A DNA stretch of 64,000 nucleotides, from contig NZ_JACJRG010000016.1 in assembly GCF_014697125.1 (NCBI RefSeq), forward strand, positions 1 to 64,000, read 5' to 3'. The DNA is from Anabaena minutissima FACHB-250 (GTDB lineage: Bacteria > Cyanobacteriota > Cyanobacteriia > Cyanobacteriales > Nostocaceae). The translations under genes were made by a program, and so were the position numbers. Positions 53,201 through 62,118 of the stretch are shown here, piece by piece (within the stretch, counting starts at the first letter, position 1; each line of letters starts with the position of its first letter). Below the pieces are notes generated by a model. That model was not told the DNA's origin. It saw nothing but the letters and a program-made list of their open reading frames with translations, and searched no databases.

Positions 53201-53383
53201 CGTGCCGAACGCCTACAACATGAAGCCGAACGCCGCTTAGAAGAAGTCAAACATCAAGCCCAAAGACAAGCAGAAGAAACCCGCAAAGCTGCCGCTTCAG
53301 CCGCTTGGTGGTTATTTGCCACAGCGATAGTATCCGCCGTTTTCGCAGCCTTTGGAGGCGCGATCGCTGTTGTCTTGGTGTAG
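50270..53383 (+). CDS. 1037-residue membrane protein with seven tandem ~100-residue modules
   Basis: A large protein not assigned to a named family. The N terminus has three membrane helices (38-60, 95-125, 130-155). About seven copies of one module follow, each near 100 residues, with consensus YLRxTxKxELNPEGIxxDL, then DPxxGxxALRxRLSxFDRD and DTLVxLLSQRxDISExxxNxI. Late copies are most regular (GKEELNPEGIQQDLNRLFENP; GKEELNPEGIKRDVQLLLHDP). Short coiled-coil linkers (EEVKHQAQRQAEETRKAAAS) lead to one C-terminal helix (WWLFATAIVSAVFAAFGGAI). It looks like a repeat-built scaffold in the membrane or envelope. No catalytic motif is seen. A Rho-independent terminator follows. Confidence 0.85.
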   Translation: MFHSTDIILALYKPLLWVAQIPVTPPGVSPAQLSLLTSGPRFFVALLSGVILAFAFQLVLTNLSVAAGISYLGRPSDSGTEAGGSFGGNIRKIGTAVGLWTLVSVTIALLIASFLAVKLSLLVLDPGLGAILGLVIWGAYFLLLVWVSSTTVGSLIGSVVHTATSGFQAIMGTATAALGAKAFNQQVVSTAEAAASAVRRELGSGIDPISIRENIEDYIEKLRPPELDVSHIRREFESLLQDPQLREIAGSPDLRQIDRQKFVELVSSRTDLSKRDVNRIADNLYKVWQQVVGQQKPVQDNLGELVNYLKTMPPGQTKTDELNAKLDRLMAEMRPAKAADQKTAPGPIQSTIQQGISALTGVVLGRADLSDLDVEKIWHALTTAKEKATTQADKLGLPTPSQPYSPIRADIENYLHNTYAWQLSEDRIAQEFRDVIYDPAADPGTVRRELERISRKDFANILQDRGLLTQTQIQHIADRLEAVRQEVLVIVTAEAEREISQDLQRRVNSYLLVTAKADLTPEGIEKDFKPLVTDHEADYETLSRRLAIVERQQMRDILLERNDIQSYEVDAILDQLERQRDHSLVESKNLAEQAKYQAETLWLNVEAYLRNTDKAELNPDAIRADLKTLLADPQAGMTAIGARLSRFDRDTLVKLVSQRQDISEDQANQIINTVEESWHSVRHAPQALADKAKEQYDSVTTTIADYLRRTGKEELNPEGIQQDLNRLFENPREGAVALRRRLSELDRDTLVKLLSQRQDLSEAQVNEVIDSVQTSIRNIVRAPRRLATRTQQRVQNFQAYLEAYLRHTGKEELNPEGIKRDVQLLLHDPGVGMENLSDRLSHFDRGTIIALLKIREDISDEEAARIADNIVSVRDQFVEQVRGIQRRIQDVIDGIFERIRHYLNSLERPELNYDGVKHDVRTLLEDPQAGFDALRDRLSSFNRDTLVAIMSSREDISEADANRIVDQVERARNTVLQRAERLQHEAERRLEEVKHQAQRQAEETRKAAASAAWWLFATAIVSAVFAAFGGAIAVVLV

Positions 53384-53412
53384 TTGAATAAATTTGTCTC
53401 CGCTTAATTTTC

Positions 53413-53439
53413 AGCCTCCTAAATATAGGAGGCTTTTTT
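53413..53439 (+). terminator. Rho-independent terminator
   Basis: AGCCTCCT and AGGAGGCT (53413-53434) form an 8-bp stem with a 6-base loop, followed by a run of T's, 30 bp after the stop of the 1037-residue protein gene. Confidence 0.9.
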
Positions 53440-53499
53440 ATAGGAACTGTAAAAAATCAACAATTCATGCCGCAAAGAGATAATATCCACAGTATGAGT

Positions 53500-53660
53500 T
53501 AATGTATTGCCTGACATTGTTAATGTATCGCTTGACATTGCCAATGTATCGCTTGACATTGCCAATGTATCGCTTGACATTGTTAATGTATCGTTTGACA
53601 TTGTTAATGTATCGTTTGACATTGCCAATGTATCGCTTGACATTGCCAATGTATCGCCTT
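53500..53660. repeat. 21-bp tandem repeat (about 8 units) with internal palindrome
   Basis: About eight units of a 21-bp sequence, AATGTATCGCTTGACATTGCC and variants with TTT or GTT changes, are arranged head to tail. Each unit contains AATGT...ACATT, which can pair, and the 21-bp length keeps frames open on both strands (MSSDTLA heptapeptides on minus; ANVSLDI on plus). It lies between the 1037-residue protein terminator and the histidine kinase gene. Confidence 0.9.
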
Positions 53661-53770
53661 TAATTAATAGAGGAATTCCAGAGGCGGATATAATTTGGGC
53701 TTTTTTGCCTCAATCACAGGCTGTAATGACTGGATATTGAGACAAAAGAGACAAGAAAAAAACTTAGTGA

Positions 53771-56347
53771 CTAATGACTAATCAAACTAGCGATCGCCTC
53801 AATCAAAGCATCTGGATCTACTGGTTTCGATACGTGCATTTGAAACCCAGCGTCCATTGCTTGCTGCTGATTGATTTCCCCAGCGTAAGCAGTAAGTGCG
53901 ATCGCCGGGATATTTCCCCCCCGTTGTGGTGGCTGCTGTCTTAATTGCCGTATCAACATATAACCGTCTACCTCTGGCATTCCAATATCACTAATTAAAA
54001 TATCTGGTAACGACTCAGATAGTGTATCTAATGCTTCTTGTGCTGATGTGACAGCAGTAACTTCGACACCGTAATCTTCCAGAATAAAACTGACCAAGTC
54101 TCTGATGTCTGGTTCATCGTCTACTACTAAAACCCTTCTACCTGAGAGCATTGGGGATTCATGGCTAGTGGATAAAGGTTGATCGTCTTCGTAACTCATT
54201 GGTTCAGGTTTGTGTATCAGTGGTAAATTGACGCGAAAGGTAGCACCCATACCTTCACCAAGGCTGAGGGCTGCAACAGTGCCACCATGTAATTCTACGA
54301 CCTGACGGACGATCGCAAGTCCTAAACCCAATCCACCAAATTTTCTGGTAGTTGTACTGTCGGCTTGACGAAAATAATCAAACACATAGGGCAAAAAATC
54401 TGGTGCAATGCCTTTACCTGTATCGCTGACTTGAATTTGTACTTGGTGATTAACTTCTTTGAGGTGAATATCTACTCTGCCTCCAGGGGGTGTAAACTTG
54501 ACCGCATTAGAGAGTAAATTCCATGCTACCTGTTGTAGTCGGTTGGGATCACCCATGACTTGACTTAAATTAGGATCAAGAACAGTCTGAATTGTAATAG
54601 ATTTGGCATCTGCCGCCAGTCGTACTGTTTCCACCGCCGCTTCAACTACCATAACTACACTTACCGGACAGATATTTAATGTCAATTTTCCTTGCAGGAT
54701 GCGGGAAACATCTAATAAATCTTCAATTAATTGCGTTTGCAGTTTAGCATTCCGTTCAATGGTTTCTAAGGCTCGTTCAGTAGTAGCTTGATCAAACTTG
54801 CGGGAGCGTAGCAATTTTGACCAACCTAAGATCGGGTTAAGTGGGGTTCTCAGTTCATGGGAGAGAACGGCCAAAAATTCATCTTTAATGCGATTGGCAA
54901 TCTCTGCTTCTTCGCGTGCTAATCTTTCTTGAGATAGTAAGCGATCGCGTTCTTGTTCTACTTGTTTGCGTTTGTTAATATCCAAGACAAAAGCCACGCC
55001 CATGTTTTGCGAGTCGTTAAGTAAAGCTACTCCTAATACTACTGCTACCCGTTTACCGTTGCGGTGGATATATTCCTTTTCGTAAAGTTGGGAAACACCA
55101 TTGACTTTGACTTCTGCGATCGCGCGATCGTCCAAAGGTCTATACTCTGGAGGGGTAAGTTCTCGCCAATCGATTTTACCTAAAGCAGCAAACTCTTCAC
55201 GGGTGTAACCAGCTAGTTTTAAGTAAGCATCATTAGCTTCAGTAATCAAGCCATCTACAGTCCAAAACGCCACTCCAATCAAATTGGATTCAAACAACCG
55301 CCTAAATCTAGCTTCGCTATCTCGTAAAGATTTTTCAGCGCGTTTGTGTTCTGTAATGTTACGAGAGACTGTGATTACACCCTCAATATTTTTGTCAACA
55401 TTACGTAGTGGTGTCAGAATGTATTCATAGTATTGTGTACCATTTACTGTCACATATTCACACTCATCTTTGATCGGTGTGCCGTTTGCCATGACAGTTT
55501 GATATTGATACTCTACTGTTTCGATTAAATCTTTTGGTAAATCCAGTTCTCGCAGAGTCTTACCAACCATATCTTCTGGATGAAGACCCAAAGTCGCAGC
55601 ACCCCCATGACTGACATATTGATATTGACCTGTGCTATTGAAGATAAAAATGTGATCTACTGAGGTAGTGAGAATAGCATTTAAGATATTAGCCTGTTCT
55701 TGAACTTGGTTCACCAAATGCTGTGTATTTGCTTCTATCTGTTTGCTTTCGGTGATATCCATACACGTCCCAATCATCCTTATCGGCTGTCCCTGTTGGT
55801 CAAAGAAAAATTTTCCCTGAGCAGCAATCCAATGTATTGTGTGATCTGGCCAAACTACGCGAAATTGATCACTGTAATGCGGTTTACTAACTTGGCTTTG
55901 GGAAATTTTCTCTATGACTTTTTGTCTATCTTCAGGATGCACACAGGATAAAAACGCATCATATGTACCAGCAAAACTACCTGGAATTAAACCAAATAAA
56001 AGTGCATGATTTTCCGACCAGATGACTTTTTCAATCAGGATATGCCAATCCCAAAACCCCATATTAGCAGCATCTAAAGCCATCCTCAGCCGTTCTTCAC
56101 TCTCCCCTAAAGCCTTTTCTATCTGTCGTTTATCGCTAATTTCTTGTTTTAGTTGCTGGCAAGGAAGTTGACACTCAACTAATTGCACAGGCGGCTGACA
56201 CCCGGCTGCGTTCAGTTGTTGCTCAAGCAATGCTTGGCTGCGCTGATACTGTTTTTCTAATTGTTCTAACTCAGCAACCCGCCCTCGTAAAGATATTAAT
56301 TCCTGAGTTAGTTCACAGTTAGCCGGGTCAACATTTGGGATTGACAT
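53771..56347 (-). CDS. hybrid sensor histidine kinase with three PAS domains and C-terminal receiver
   Basis: An 858-residue cytoplasmic hybrid kinase. An N-terminal coiled coil (LRGRVAELEQLEKQYQRSQALLEQQL) leads to PAS repeats (about 85-210, 225-340, 345-465; e.g. RMALDAANMGFWDWHI and RRLFESNLIGVAFWTVDG). HisKA follows with FLAVLSHELRTPLNPILGW. HATPase has QQVAWNLLSNAVKF, SDTGKGI and GGLGLGLAIV. A C-terminal receiver has VLVVDDEPDIRDL, ILISDIGMPEVDGYML with its phospho-Asp, and SKPVDPDALIEAI. It senses an unknown signal and could relay phosphate internally; no adjacent response regulator is obvious. Start ATG at 56347. Confidence 0.93.
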   Translation of the reverse strand: MSIPNVDPANCELTQELISLRGRVAELEQLEKQYQRSQALLEQQLNAAGCQPPVQLVECQLPCQQLKQEISDKRQIEKALGESEERLRMALDAANMGFWDWHILIEKVIWSENHALLFGLIPGSFAGTYDAFLSCVHPEDRQKVIEKISQSQVSKPHYSDQFRVVWPDHTIHWIAAQGKFFFDQQGQPIRMIGTCMDITESKQIEANTQHLVNQVQEQANILNAILTTSVDHIFIFNSTGQYQYVSHGGAATLGLHPEDMVGKTLRELDLPKDLIETVEYQYQTVMANGTPIKDECEYVTVNGTQYYEYILTPLRNVDKNIEGVITVSRNITEHKRAEKSLRDSEARFRRLFESNLIGVAFWTVDGLITEANDAYLKLAGYTREEFAALGKIDWRELTPPEYRPLDDRAIAEVKVNGVSQLYEKEYIHRNGKRVAVVLGVALLNDSQNMGVAFVLDINKRKQVEQERDRLLSQERLAREEAEIANRIKDEFLAVLSHELRTPLNPILGWSKLLRSRKFDQATTERALETIERNAKLQTQLIEDLLDVSRILQGKLTLNICPVSVVMVVEAAVETVRLAADAKSITIQTVLDPNLSQVMGDPNRLQQVAWNLLSNAVKFTPPGGRVDIHLKEVNHQVQIQVSDTGKGIAPDFLPYVFDYFRQADSTTTRKFGGLGLGLAIVRQVVELHGGTVAALSLGEGMGATFRVNLPLIHKPEPMSYEDDQPLSTSHESPMLSGRRVLVVDDEPDIRDLVSFILEDYGVEVTAVTSAQEALDTLSESLPDILISDIGMPEVDGYMLIRQLRQQPPQRGGNIPAIALTAYAGEINQQQAMDAGFQMHVSKPVDPDALIEAIASLISH

Positions 56348-57158
56348 TGGGAAAATAATTCTAAATTAATAATGCGACATCAATTATGATGCACCGCATA
56401 AATCAGATTGAGTATGAATTTTTTAACTAAACAAATCAATCCGTCATCAGATATATAGAAATTTATCTCAAAGGTTGTATATTTATACCTAGCATCTATC
56501 TATGGTTAGATATTTGGTCGAAGTAATGTAGGTCTGACTTTGCCCACCCGACATCAGATAAAACCTTTTATGGGAGTTATGGGAGCGATCGCAGTCAGAC
56601 AATTTTGGATGTACTTTGATCACGTATAAACTTAACTCTGACTATTGCTGGAGATAGAGGGAATGTATTCTACTCTACAGATAAATTTATATATAGACTA
56701 GTCCACAATTAAATGTCTTTGATCATTGCCTCCGAAAGCGTCTAACTTGGAGGTAATTTTTTTGTCAAGGGAGAATTTTAATTTTTGTTAAAAAAGCCCC
56801 CCGGTCGTTAGCCGAGGGATTCTGCAAGTCGGTATTGTCGCACAAAGACATTCGCGAATATCACCATACCAACCTCAAAAATGCGATATGTGCCAAAATG
56901 CCAAATGAGTGTAGCGGTAGTGGGGCGTGAATTACTGGTCATTGATTAATTACACTGTAAGCTTTAGCTTTAAGTAAAGTCATTAATTGATCTAGCTGTT
57001 CATAGATATCTAATTCATTCAAGATATTCACATAACTATAGTTTAATCTTGACGCTGGAATGCAGCACTGGTGTGATTAAACCTGTATTTCTACGTATGA
57101 ATTTGGTTTGTATAGATGGGAACTCTAAATTAGAAAACCATACTGGAGATCAAAGTTT
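56348..57158. other. 811-bp gap between hybrid kinase and conserved small protein
   Basis: No ORF is supported. It contains a GCCCCCCGGTCGTTAGCCGAGGG imperfect hairpin near 56797-56819 and an AT-rich promoter-like stretch before 57159. A HIP1-like GCGATCGC lies at about 56585. Confidence 0.5.
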
Positions 57159-57632
57159 ATGCCCAGGAGTCCTGTTAGTGCAACGCTGAGTGGAACAGAT
57201 AAGGATGCCTTGTTGCAAACGATCGCTACAATAAAAGAAAAGCTACCATTTTTAGTTGATTTGAGTAATGAAGAGCGTAAAGCTTTACCCAAGATGGGAG
57301 ATAAGAGCCGCGCCTTTGTCAGCAAAGCATTAGAGGTGGCGACACAGAACCCAGAGTTTTTACCACGTTCTTTTGACTTGGAAGAAATGCGAAAGGATGT
57401 GCAATTGTTTGAAGGGTTGTATCCTTTATTACTGGCATTGACACAGTTGCAAGAATTGGTTGATGATACATCTTTGGCGGTGGGTAGTGAAGCTTATGCA
57501 GCCGCGTTGCAGGTATATAACTATGCTAAAGCCAGTGGACAAACGGGAGGATTAGACGCTGTAGTTGAAGAAATGGGGCAAAGATTTGCGCGTAAATCTC
57601 GGAAAGCCAAGCCTCAAGCAGCAGTGTTGTAG
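57159..57632 (+). CDS. conserved hypothetical protein
   Basis: A 157-residue helical protein. I recall similar proteins with the same layout (IATIKEKLPFLVDLSNEERKALPKMGDKSRAFV, then PEFLPRSFDLEEMRKDVQLFEGLYPLLLALTQLQELVDDTSLAVGSEAYAAAL). No function is known. It sits just upstream of the repeat cluster and STAND-TIR gene on the same strand. The 283-bp gap with repeats argues against a simple operon. Confidence 0.75.
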   Translation: MPRSPVSATLSGTDKDALLQTIATIKEKLPFLVDLSNEERKALPKMGDKSRAFVSKALEVATQNPEFLPRSFDLEEMRKDVQLFEGLYPLLLALTQLQELVDDTSLAVGSEAYAAALQVYNYAKASGQTGGLDAVVEEMGQRFARKSRKAKPQAAVL

Positions 57633-57915
57633 AAAATAACTCGACAGTTGCACTTTTTAAGAGGAAGTGTGAGGTTCAGAACTCGGATGTTGGAGTAAAT
57701 TGCTCGGTGTTTCGGGTTCTGAGCTTGATTTTTGGAGTAAAAAGCTTGGCGTTTTGAGTTCTGAAGACGAAATTTCGAGTTCCAAGGTTGAAGGGTGAAG
57801 TTAAGCAGGCGATCGCATAAGCATCTTATCTTAAAATTCAATCTGTCATGGCACATCATCAAGAGTTTGGCTAAGTTAATATAGTAAAAATGTTTTCTGT
57901 TTATTCTCGGTAAAA
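57633..57915. other. gap before the STAND-TIR gene
   Basis: The left part (57665-57800) is a degenerate ~21-bp repeat cluster described separately. The right part is AT-rich and should hold the promoter. No gene is supported here. Confidence 0.6.
57665..57800 (+). repeat. degenerate ~21-bp repeat cluster, left of the STAND-TIR gene
   Basis: About six degenerate units, GTTCTGAAGNCNAAATTTCGA-like, read on the plus strand. The reciprocal cluster, in the opposite orientation, lies right of the gene at 62195-62404. The 21-bp period (seven codons) explains the long spurious minus-strand ORF through the array. Confidence 0.8.
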
Positions 57916-60900
57916 ATGCCAACTCAAGATTACGGTTGGAAACGATTTTGGTGTCCTCGGTCAAGTCAGATAAATTTGTCTTGTGGTGGTTATCTGTGTG
58001 ATCCCGAAGCTGAGTTGGGGCATATCTATAATCCAGACCTCGTGACTTTTGAAGCTATATCAGGCTTACCATGTTTAGCACTTCTGGGTGAGCCGGGAAT
58101 TGGCAAAAGCCGTGCGTTAGAAGCAGAGCAAAAAGAAATTTTCAGTAAAATTCAACAACAAGGTGGTCAGGTACTTGCCCTAGATATCCGTTCCATTGGA
58201 GATGAAAACAGATTAGTTAAGAAAATCTTCAACAATCCAAAATTTAATGAATGGTTACAAGGTAATCACCAATTACATATTTTTTTAGACAGCTTTGATG
58301 AGTGTTTATTACGTATAGATACATTAGCAACACTCTTGGTTGATGAACTTAAAGATTATCGTGATGAAATTAACCGATTAAATCTGCGTATTGCCTGCCG
58401 AACAGCAGTGTGGCAACCCGTATTAGAAGAAGGATTACAGGAAATTTGGGGTAAAAATAATGTAGGAATTTATGAACTAGCTCCGCTTCGCCGTATGGAT
58501 GTTAGTCAAGCAGCAGAAATTGCTGGTATCCAAGATGCTGAAGCCTTTCTAGAAGAAATTAACAAGAAAAATGTTGTACCTTTGGCTATCAAGCCTATTA
58601 CATTAGAGTTTATTATCAAGACTTATCATGACCACAGTGGAAAATTTCCTGATAATCAAAGGCTACATAAACTTTACTTTCAAGGATGTCTCTGGCTTTG
58701 TGAAGAACGAAATCCAAGCCGTGTTTCATCAAAACTAATAGGGAAATTTGATAGGCAACAGCGTTTAATTGTTGCTGCTAGGATTGCAGCTATTACAATT
58801 TTTGGTAATAAATCTGCTATTTGGACTGGTATAGACTGGGGTGATGTTCCAGATGATGATGTCCTAAGAGAGAAGATATGCCACGGAACAGAAAATGTTG
58901 ACAGTAGAGACTTTGAAATTAAGCAAGAAACTGTTGACGAAGTTTTAGACACTGGTTTATTCTCATCTCGTGGTGAGTTAAGCCGTATAGGATGGGCGCA
59001 CCAAACTTATGCTGAGTTTCTAGCGGCATGGTATCTCAAAGAACGTCAGATCAAATTACCTCAAATACTAAAACTTATAGTTCATCCTGATGATCCTGAA
59101 AACAGGATTATTCCTCAGTTGTATGAAACAGTGGCTTGGCTAGCTAGTCTGTTACCTGAAGTATTTCAGGAAGTTATGAAGACTGATCCTCATGTACTAC
59201 TGCAAAGTGATGTTGCAACTGCTAGTGATAATGATAAAGCTGCTCTAGTTGAATCGTTTCTAAAACTACACAATGAGGAAAAATTAACTTATCAATATAA
59301 TACTTGGCTATACCAAAATCTAAATCATCCAAAATTACCTGAGCAGCTTCAACCTTATATTTGTGATGCAACAAAAAGTATTAATGCACGCAACGTAGCA
59401 ATAGATATTGCAAAAGCTTGTAGTGTCAAAGGTGTACAGGAGTATCTTGCTAATGTTGCACTTGATCCTCAGCAACATTCTTGGGTTCGCATCAATGCAG
59501 CAGAGGCCGTATGCAATCTTGGTGATGAGAAAACCAAAGCCAGATTAAAACCTTTAGCAGTGGCACAAATCCAAAATGATGTAGAGGAACAGCTAAAAGG
59601 TTGTGGACTCCGAGCAATTTGGCCGGGTAACATCACAGCACAAGAACTGTTTGACACATTAATACAGCCAGTATCCAAATCTATTGGTGGGAGATATCAA
59701 GCCTTTATAGCAAGAGAGCTTGGACAATATCTTGAAATCTCAGATTTACCAGTAGCTTTAAATTGGCTAAAAAAACAAGTTACTAGGCACGATTTGCATT
59801 ATCCTTTTGGGGAGTTATCAGATGCAATTATGTTGAAAGCCTGGGAGCATCTGGATGAACCAGAAGTAATGCAGGCATTTGCTAGAGTTGCTTTTCTGCG
59901 TTTGAAAAACCATGATGACATTGTATATGATGACCCATATAAATTAATTGATTTTAGTAGTGTTTTAAAAGATGATTTTTTAAAACGCCGTCAGCTTATA
60001 GAATCAATCACTTCCATAATTATAGAAAATTATGAATACAATATAAGTTGTGTTAACAACATTATAGACATTATTTTTGAACAAGATTTTATTTGGTTAA
60101 TTCAGAATTTTCAAGCATCACAAACTGAGAATAAACAAAGATTTTTAGCAGAATTAATATTTTGGAGTTTTGGGTATTATAAATTAGAACAAAATTTCAA
60201 TTATGTTGATACGGTGTTAACAATATGCCAAACCCACTCAATATTAAGAGAAAAATTTTCACCTTCTTATATTGAAGCAGTTAATTTAGAATCATCAAAA
60301 TACCAAGAGGAAAAAGAATTTTATTTATCACAACAAGCAAGGATAAACAAACGAAAAAATAATAGCTTTTTAGAACAAAAATCCCAGAAAGAAATACTCC
60401 AGATATTACATCATTTTGGGTTAAATAATCCTAATGCTTGGCATGATGTATATTTGGAATCAAATCGTAAAACAAATAAATTTCCTTTTGAAACGAGTTT
60501 TATAAATCTTCCTGCCTGGCTTGAGGCAGACGACTCAACCAAAAAAATGATTCTTCAGGCTGCAAGACTGTATCTGAGTTACCGTGATCCAGAGACTCAG
60601 GCATGGTTAGGTACTAACAGATGGACAGAATCAGTGTTAGCAGGTTATCAAGCATTACTTTTATTACTACAAGAAGCACCACAATTCTTGATTAGTCTAT
60701 CTGTCGAAGAATGGCAAAAGTGGACAGCAGTAATTCTTGTGTGTTCTAACTGGGGAAGAAGCGAAGACAAAGAATATCGAGAAGAATTAATCAAGCAAGC
60801 TTATCAAAATGCTCCTAATGAATTTATTAACGTATTAATAATATTAATAGAAAAACATAACCTAGAACATAGTGATGTAGAAATCGATCGTCTAATAATG

Positions 60901-62118
60901 AAGTGTTGGGATGAAAAAATAGCTAAAGCAATATTTAATAAAGTTCAAGATAAACAATTAACTAATAAGAGTATAGGAAATTTACTAGACGATTTGCTTA
61001 AATATGGATTTATTGAAGCTAAAGCATTTGCAGAATCTTTGATTGCTTCACCTATTCCTAGTAGTGGTGAGGACAGAGCAAAAGCCATTGCAGCAGCTTG
61101 TTCGCTTTTACTCTATGCAGAAGATGCCGGTTGGTCAGTGGTTTGGCCTGCTATTCAGCAAGATACGGCATTTGGGCGAGAAGTTCTTGAAAAGATAACA
61201 TTCTCATTTGAATATAGCGGGAGTCTAGAACAGCGTTTACCTGAACAATACATAGCAGACTTATATATCTTTCTTGCCAAACAATATCCTGATTCAGATA
61301 GCAAAAAGCAAAACATTACTGAAGACGGGACAGTAGTAGGTATTGAAGCATACTTGGCAACACCAAACGACAGCATCAAAACATGGAAAGACTATATTCC
61401 ACAACGTCTACAAGAACGTGGAACTCCTCAAGCCTGTGAAGCACTTCGCAAGATTATCCGTGAGCTTCCAGAACTAAAAGATAAATTGCAATGGAGGTTA
61501 CTAGAGGCTGATACTTTAGCTCGTCGCCAAACTTGGCTACCACTTACACCAGAGCAAATGCTCCAGATTGTAAGTAATAAAATAGAATCTCAAATTACAC
61601 AGCTTCAGGCAAATTATCCAATTATAAACGATTCAAAAACATCAAAAACATCTATGGTAGAACCTGTAACCAGAAATCAAGTTTTTATAAGTTACAGCCA
61701 TAAAGACAAGATGTGGCTTGAGCAACTCCAGACCCACCTCAAACCTCTAATTCGCAACCGAAAGCTGCAAGTGTGGGACGATACCAAAATTAACTTTGGT
61801 GATATATGGCGCAAAGAGATTGAAACTGCTTTAGCTGCGGCAAAAGTGGCAATATTAATGGTTAGTCCTAACTTTTTGGCATCTGATTTTATTGCCGAGA
61901 ATGAGTTACCCCAATTGTTAGATGCTGCTGAAACCAAAGGACTTAGCATTATTTGGATACCCTTAAGTTATAGCAATTATCATGTAACCGAAATTGAAAA
62001 ATATCAAGCAGCACATCCTCCCCAGCAACCTTTAGGTACTTTGAATCAAGCAGAACAAGATAAAGCCTGGGTAGATATTTGTAAACAAATTCAAGAAGCA
62101 ATCAATAAAGTTAATTGA
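57916..62118 (+). CDS. STAND-type P-loop NTPase with a C-terminal TIR domain
   Basis: A 1400-residue protein. After a short N-terminal segment (WKRFWCPRSSQ) comes a NACHT/STAND-like NTPase with Walker A GEPGIGKSR (58-66) and Walker B HIFLDSFDE (121-129). A long helical repeat region of HEAT/ARM type (about 450-1250) follows. Residues ~1262-1400 are a TIR domain (QVFISYSHKDKMWLEQL; SPNFLASDFIAENELPQLL with the candidate catalytic Glu). This is the layout of a ligand-sensing immune NTPase with a TIR effector, though TIR is at the C terminus rather than the usual N terminus. Antiphage action is inferred. Base composition is more AT-rich than neighbours, and inverted repeat clusters bracket it. 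Confidence 0.88.
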   Translation: MPTQDYGWKRFWCPRSSQINLSCGGYLCDPEAELGHIYNPDLVTFEAISGLPCLALLGEPGIGKSRALEAEQKEIFSKIQQQGGQVLALDIRSIGDENRLVKKIFNNPKFNEWLQGNHQLHIFLDSFDECLLRIDTLATLLVDELKDYRDEINRLNLRIACRTAVWQPVLEEGLQEIWGKNNVGIYELAPLRRMDVSQAAEIAGIQDAEAFLEEINKKNVVPLAIKPITLEFIIKTYHDHSGKFPDNQRLHKLYFQGCLWLCEERNPSRVSSKLIGKFDRQQRLIVAARIAAITIFGNKSAIWTGIDWGDVPDDDVLREKICHGTENVDSRDFEIKQETVDEVLDTGLFSSRGELSRIGWAHQTYAEFLAAWYLKERQIKLPQILKLIVHPDDPENRIIPQLYETVAWLASLLPEVFQEVMKTDPHVLLQSDVATASDNDKAALVESFLKLHNEEKLTYQYNTWLYQNLNHPKLPEQLQPYICDATKSINARNVAIDIAKACSVKGVQEYLANVALDPQQHSWVRINAAEAVCNLGDEKTKARLKPLAVAQIQNDVEEQLKGCGLRAIWPGNITAQELFDTLIQPVSKSIGGRYQAFIARELGQYLEISDLPVALNWLKKQVTRHDLHYPFGELSDAIMLKAWEHLDEPEVMQAFARVAFLRLKNHDDIVYDDPYKLIDFSSVLKDDFLKRRQLIESITSIIIENYEYNISCVNNIIDIIFEQDFIWLIQNFQASQTENKQRFLAELIFWSFGYYKLEQNFNYVDTVLTICQTHSILREKFSPSYIEAVNLESSKYQEEKEFYLSQQARINKRKNNSFLEQKSQKEILQILHHFGLNNPNAWHDVYLESNRKTNKFPFETSFINLPAWLEADDSTKKMILQAARLYLSYRDPETQAWLGTNRWTESVLAGYQALLLLLQEAPQFLISLSVEEWQKWTAVILVCSNWGRSEDKEYREELIKQAYQNAPNEFINVLIILIEKHNLEHSDVEIDRLIMKCWDEKIAKAIFNKVQDKQLTNKSIGNLLDDLLKYGFIEAKAFAESLIASPIPSSGEDRAKAIAAACSLLLYAEDAGWSVVWPAIQQDTAFGREVLEKITFSFEYSGSLEQRLPEQYIADLYIFLAKQYPDSDSKKQNITEDGTVVGIEAYLATPNDSIKTWKDYIPQRLQERGTPQACEALRKIIRELPELKDKLQWRLLEADTLARRQTWLPLTPEQMLQIVSNKIESQITQLQANYPIINDSKTSKTSMVEPVTRNQVFISYSHKDKMWLEQLQTHLKPLIRNRKLQVWDDTKINFGDIWRKEIETALAAAKVAILMVSPNFLASDFIAENELPQLLDAAETKGLSIIWIPLSYSNYHVTEIEKYQAAHPPQQPLGTLNQAEQDKAWVDICKQIQEAINKVN

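Noticed and set aside
53500..53660. CRISPR array candidate.
   Set aside because: Units are contiguous, with no unique spacers between them. The same applies to the clusters at 57665 and 62195.
53419..53740. Opposing ORFs of 76 and 77 codons through the 21-bp repeat (MSSDTLA and ANVSLDI peptides).
   Set aside because: They are open only because the unit is 21 bp; no ribosome-binding site and no non-repeat protein sequence support them.
57614..57964. Minus-strand ORF of 116 codons upstream of the STAND-TIR gene, and a similar one at 62140-62358.
   Set aside because: Both read through degenerate 21-bp repeats; the peptide is repeat-derived and the first overlaps the real start of the STAND-TIR gene.
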